The position numbers were made by a program, and so were the translations under genes. Shown in pieces: positions 22,943-24,649 of a stretch of DNA of 24,649 nt; the stretch's first letter is position 1; each line of letters begins with the position of its first letter. This DNA comes from Oscillospiraceae bacterium (lineage in GTDB: Bacteria; Bacillota; Clostridia; Oscillospirales; Acutalibacteraceae). Where the stretch lies: assembly GCA_031270785.1 (NCBI GenBank), contig JAISWM010000065.1:1-24649 (forward strand), read 5' to 3'. The notes under the pieces are model-generated. The model searched no databases. It was given only the letters and a program-made list of their open reading frames with translations, and had not been told where the DNA came from.

Positions 22943-23238
22943 TATAGTAAAAACCTTTTTAAACCGTGACTTTTGTTCTTTTCCCCGCGAATCGGCGGTA
23001 AAAAACGTAAGTAATACCACGTTTTTAAATGATTTTTGCTATATGCTTGAAAAATAAATTTGTTTGTACGGTCTCTTCCTGCAGGCTCGCGGGTCGCGCC
23101 ATAAAATAGTTGAAATTCCTTCTTTTTCCCCCCACGTTCTAGCGAGGGAGAAAGATATTATCAACCAATTTGAACGATTCCCGGCTCGCGAGGAAAGAGT
23201 GGCAAAAAATCAGATATTTTTCAAGGTTGTTAGCTATA
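22943..23238. mobile_element. Family C element, then a B-type element split by family A
   Basis: C copy 22943-23043. A B-type copy runs from about 23040 to 23238 (TATATGC to TTAGCTATA), with a family A copy at 23092-23182 sitting in its hairpin loop. Confidence 0.65.
23092..23182 (-). mobile_element. Family A element with perfect 8-bp target duplication
   Basis: 91 bp flanked by GGCTCGCG at 23084-23091 and 23183-23190. Confidence 0.88.
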
Positions 23239-23311
23239 TCATGATTTGTAGATATTGCTGCCAAAAATTATATCACAAACGCTGCTATTTTGTCAATATG
23301 CGCTGTATGGA

Positions 23312-23665
23312 TATAGTTGTTTCACTTGAAAAAAGCATACTCATTTGTGCACTCTTTCCACGCAGACTCGCGGGGAAAGAATTACAAGAGTTTATACTTT
23401 TTAGATAGTGACCAAAATCAGTTAATAATATCTTTGCCCATGGCGGGTGGGGAAAAAAGTCCCAATTATTTTGAGACATGACCTGAAAAAAGCATGCTCA
23501 TTTGTGCACTCTTCCCACGCAGACGCGCGGGGAAAGAGTTACAAGAGTTTATATTTTTTAGATAGTGGCCCGAATCAGTTAATAATATCTTTGCCCATGG
23601 CGAGTGGGGAAAAAAGTTCCAATTATTTTGAGACACGACCACTTTTTAAGTTAAATCACTGTAAA
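23312..23665 (+). mobile_element. Family G element with A insertion and internal tandem duplication
   Basis: A G copy (TATAGTTGTTTCACTTG start) received an A copy at 23404; a unit of about 158 bp, G body plus A, is then repeated once (second copy from about 23483 to 23640). The G right end resumes at 23641. The A-to-A outer flanks are ACTTTTTA at 23396-23403 and 23641-23648. From 23666 to 23795 I see nothing. Confidence 0.75.
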
Positions 23666-23795
23666 TCGGATAAAATAGCGAAAAATTAAGGAATACGGAC
23701 GGAAATTTATTGAGATTTAATTCATTTGCACAGTAAAAACAAAAAATAAGCGGTAAATTTTGTTTGGTTGAACATTGTTAAATTGGCATGAAAAA

Positions 23796-23824
23796 TTGAC
23801 ATGACGTTCAAAAGCAGTTATAAT
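23796..23824 (+). promoter_or_regulatory. Consensus promoter upstream of ybeY
   Basis: TTGACA (23796-23801), 17 bp, TATAAT (23819-23824). The next start codon with a ribosome binding site is ybeY at 24088, so the leader would be about 257 nt and contains the family A element 23904-23990. Confidence 0.7.
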
Positions 23825-23903
23825 GAATAGCAGTTCAAGCGTTAATTTGTTTTTATACCGCGCAATCCTATTGACTTTAATCTAATTTAGGGTCTAATTC
23901 TCC

Positions 23904-23990
23904 GGTGGTGGTCCAAATTAATTGATAATATCTTTTTCCTCCGCCCACGGAGGAGGAAAAGAAGGAATTTCAACTATTTTGAGACATAAC
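23904..23990 (+). mobile_element. Family A element in the ybeY leader
   Basis: 87 bp, complete ends GGTGGTGGTCC and GAGACATAAC, hairpin CCTCCGCCC/GGAGGAGG. No target duplication seen. Confidence 0.75.
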
Positions 23991-24087
23991 TGGATAGATA
24001 GGCAGGAGCAAAAAAATTATTTTTTAAAAATTGGATAATGTTGAAAAACGTTTTTACAGTTTTATCTTTTAGAAAGGATGTTATTTT

Positions 24088-24591
24088 ATGATCGTAGATA
24101 AGATCAGAGTAATAATCTCTGATAAGCAGAAAGAAATTAAAATCCCAACCGGAATTAGAATGTTAATTAGGAGGTGTTGCAACGCTGTTTTAAAGATGGA
24201 AGATTTTAAAGGTTCCGCAGAAGTTAATGTTTCGCTTGTCGACAATAATTACATACAAAATCTAAATAAACAGTATAGGGAAAAGGACATGCCAACAGAC
24301 GTGTTGACTTTTCCTATGGGTAAGAACGGGGAATATGATATTAACCCTGAAAATGGGGCTAAAATTTTAGGCGATATAGTAATATCTGTTGAAAAAGTTA
24401 CAGAACAAAGTAAACTGTACGGCCACACGGTACAAAGAGAAATGGCGTATTTAATAGCTCACGGTATGCTTCATATTTTGGGGTATGATCACGAAGCCGG
24501 CAGTTTTGAAAAATTGCGCATGCGTGAAAGAGAAGAAAAAGTTATGAATTTGTTGGGTCTTCCTTGTACGTCGTCGTATGTTTTAAATTAA
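24088..24591 (+). CDS. ybeY: Endoribonuclease YbeY (rRNA maturation factor)
   Basis: Zinc-dependent RNase needed for 16S rRNA 3'-end maturation and 70S quality control. The 167-residue product has the family motif HGMLHILGYDH with zinc ligands His125, His129 and His135, plus TDVLTFPM (70-77) and GDIVIS (95-100). AGAAAGGA (24071-24078) is the ribosome binding site. A consensus promoter lies about 265 bp upstream with a family A element in the leader. It is followed by a probable dgkA, the order seen in Bacillus-like genomes (ybeY-dgkA-era). Confidence 0.96.
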   Translation: MIVDKIRVIISDKQKEIKIPTGIRMLIRRCCNAVLKMEDFKGSAEVNVSLVDNNYIQNLNKQYREKDMPTDVLTFPMGKNGEYDINPENGAKILGDIVISVEKVTEQSKLYGHTVQREMAYLIAHGMLHILGYDHEAGSFEKLRMREREEKVMNLLGLPCTSSYVLN

Positions 24592-24608
24592 GTGAAGAAT
24601 TTTAGTCT

Positions 24609-24649
24609 ATGAAGATTTTAAAAAGTTTTCAATGTGCTTTAAGAGGTAT
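24609..24649 (+). CDS. dgkA: Probable diacylglycerol/undecaprenol kinase DgkA, 5' end only
   Basis: Thirteen codons reach the window edge: MKILKSFQCALRG. The pattern of a lone basic start followed by SFxxAxRG matches the N-terminus of Gram-positive DgkA (undecaprenol kinase), and dgkA is the usual gene after ybeY. Start ATG 24609; the ribosome binding site is weak. The call rests on a few residues plus context. Confidence 0.5.
   Translation, partial: MKILKSFQCALRG

Noticed and set aside
1..24649. tRNA, rRNA or 4.5S RNA genes
   Set aside because: No cloverleaf with the TTCGA-type arm, no rRNA segments and no SRP RNA were recognised by eye; small RNAs cannot be excluded without a covariance search.

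Overview
This window comes from an AT-rich, low-GC bacterium of clostridial type, most likely an Oscillospirales-like lineage. The evidence is the gene order ffh-rpsP-khpA-rimM-trmD, AAAGGA-type ribosome binding sites, TTGACA/TATAAT promoters, a stand-alone AICAR formyltransferase paired with a PurO-type IMP cyclohydrolase, and a PurF-like protein of the 'MGGFFG' type. The very high load of small repeats in all intergenic DNA, next to intact housekeeping genes, would suit a host-associated genome losing selection on its spacers. That lifestyle, for example a gut-protist symbiont, is a guess.

Layout. (1) 115-3933, minus strand: the SRP/ribosome-maturation cluster ffh, rpsP, khpA, rimM, trmD, with repeats in the junctions. 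(2) 3934-4780: divergent spacer made of nested repeats. (3) 4781-17587, plus strand: purine biosynthesis cluster purE, purC, purF, purM, a small formate/nitrite-type channel, an unrecognised 188-residue protein, purN, purO-type cyclohydrolase, purB, purH (formyltransferase part only), purD. Only PurL/PurQ/PurS and PurK are absent from the de novo route to IMP and AMP precursors. (4) 17778-18749, minus strand: an exported transglutaminase-like protein. (5) 19157-21558: ftsW/spoVE-type SEDS protein and murG. (6) 21768-24087: two small, probably exported unknown proteins in repeat-rich DNA. (7) 24088-end: ybeY and the first codons of a probable dgkA.

The outstanding signal is the repeat system. 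At least five families of about 85-230 bp palindromic, non-coding elements fill almost every spacer. Family A (about 88-91 bp, ends GGTYGTG..., GC hairpin in the centre) has clear 8-bp target duplications at several sites and is found inside members of families B, C, E and G. Families B, C and G end in TATAG/CTATA; one B copy inside a C copy shows a duplicated TA target. Family A ends carry stop codons, and at least five genes (rpsP, purE, purF, purN, purD) now end on a stop codon supplied by an inserted element. Between purF and purM a five-copy array has duplicated the purM ribosome binding site as its target duplication, leaving both genes working. No transposase is encoded here, so the elements look like MITEs mobilised in trans.

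Second signals: a PurF whose glutaminase site has lost its catalytic Cys and glutamine-binding motifs; a 66-bp duplication of the channel/purN junction flanking the inserted 188-residue gene; and a formate-channel-like gene translationally coupled to purM.
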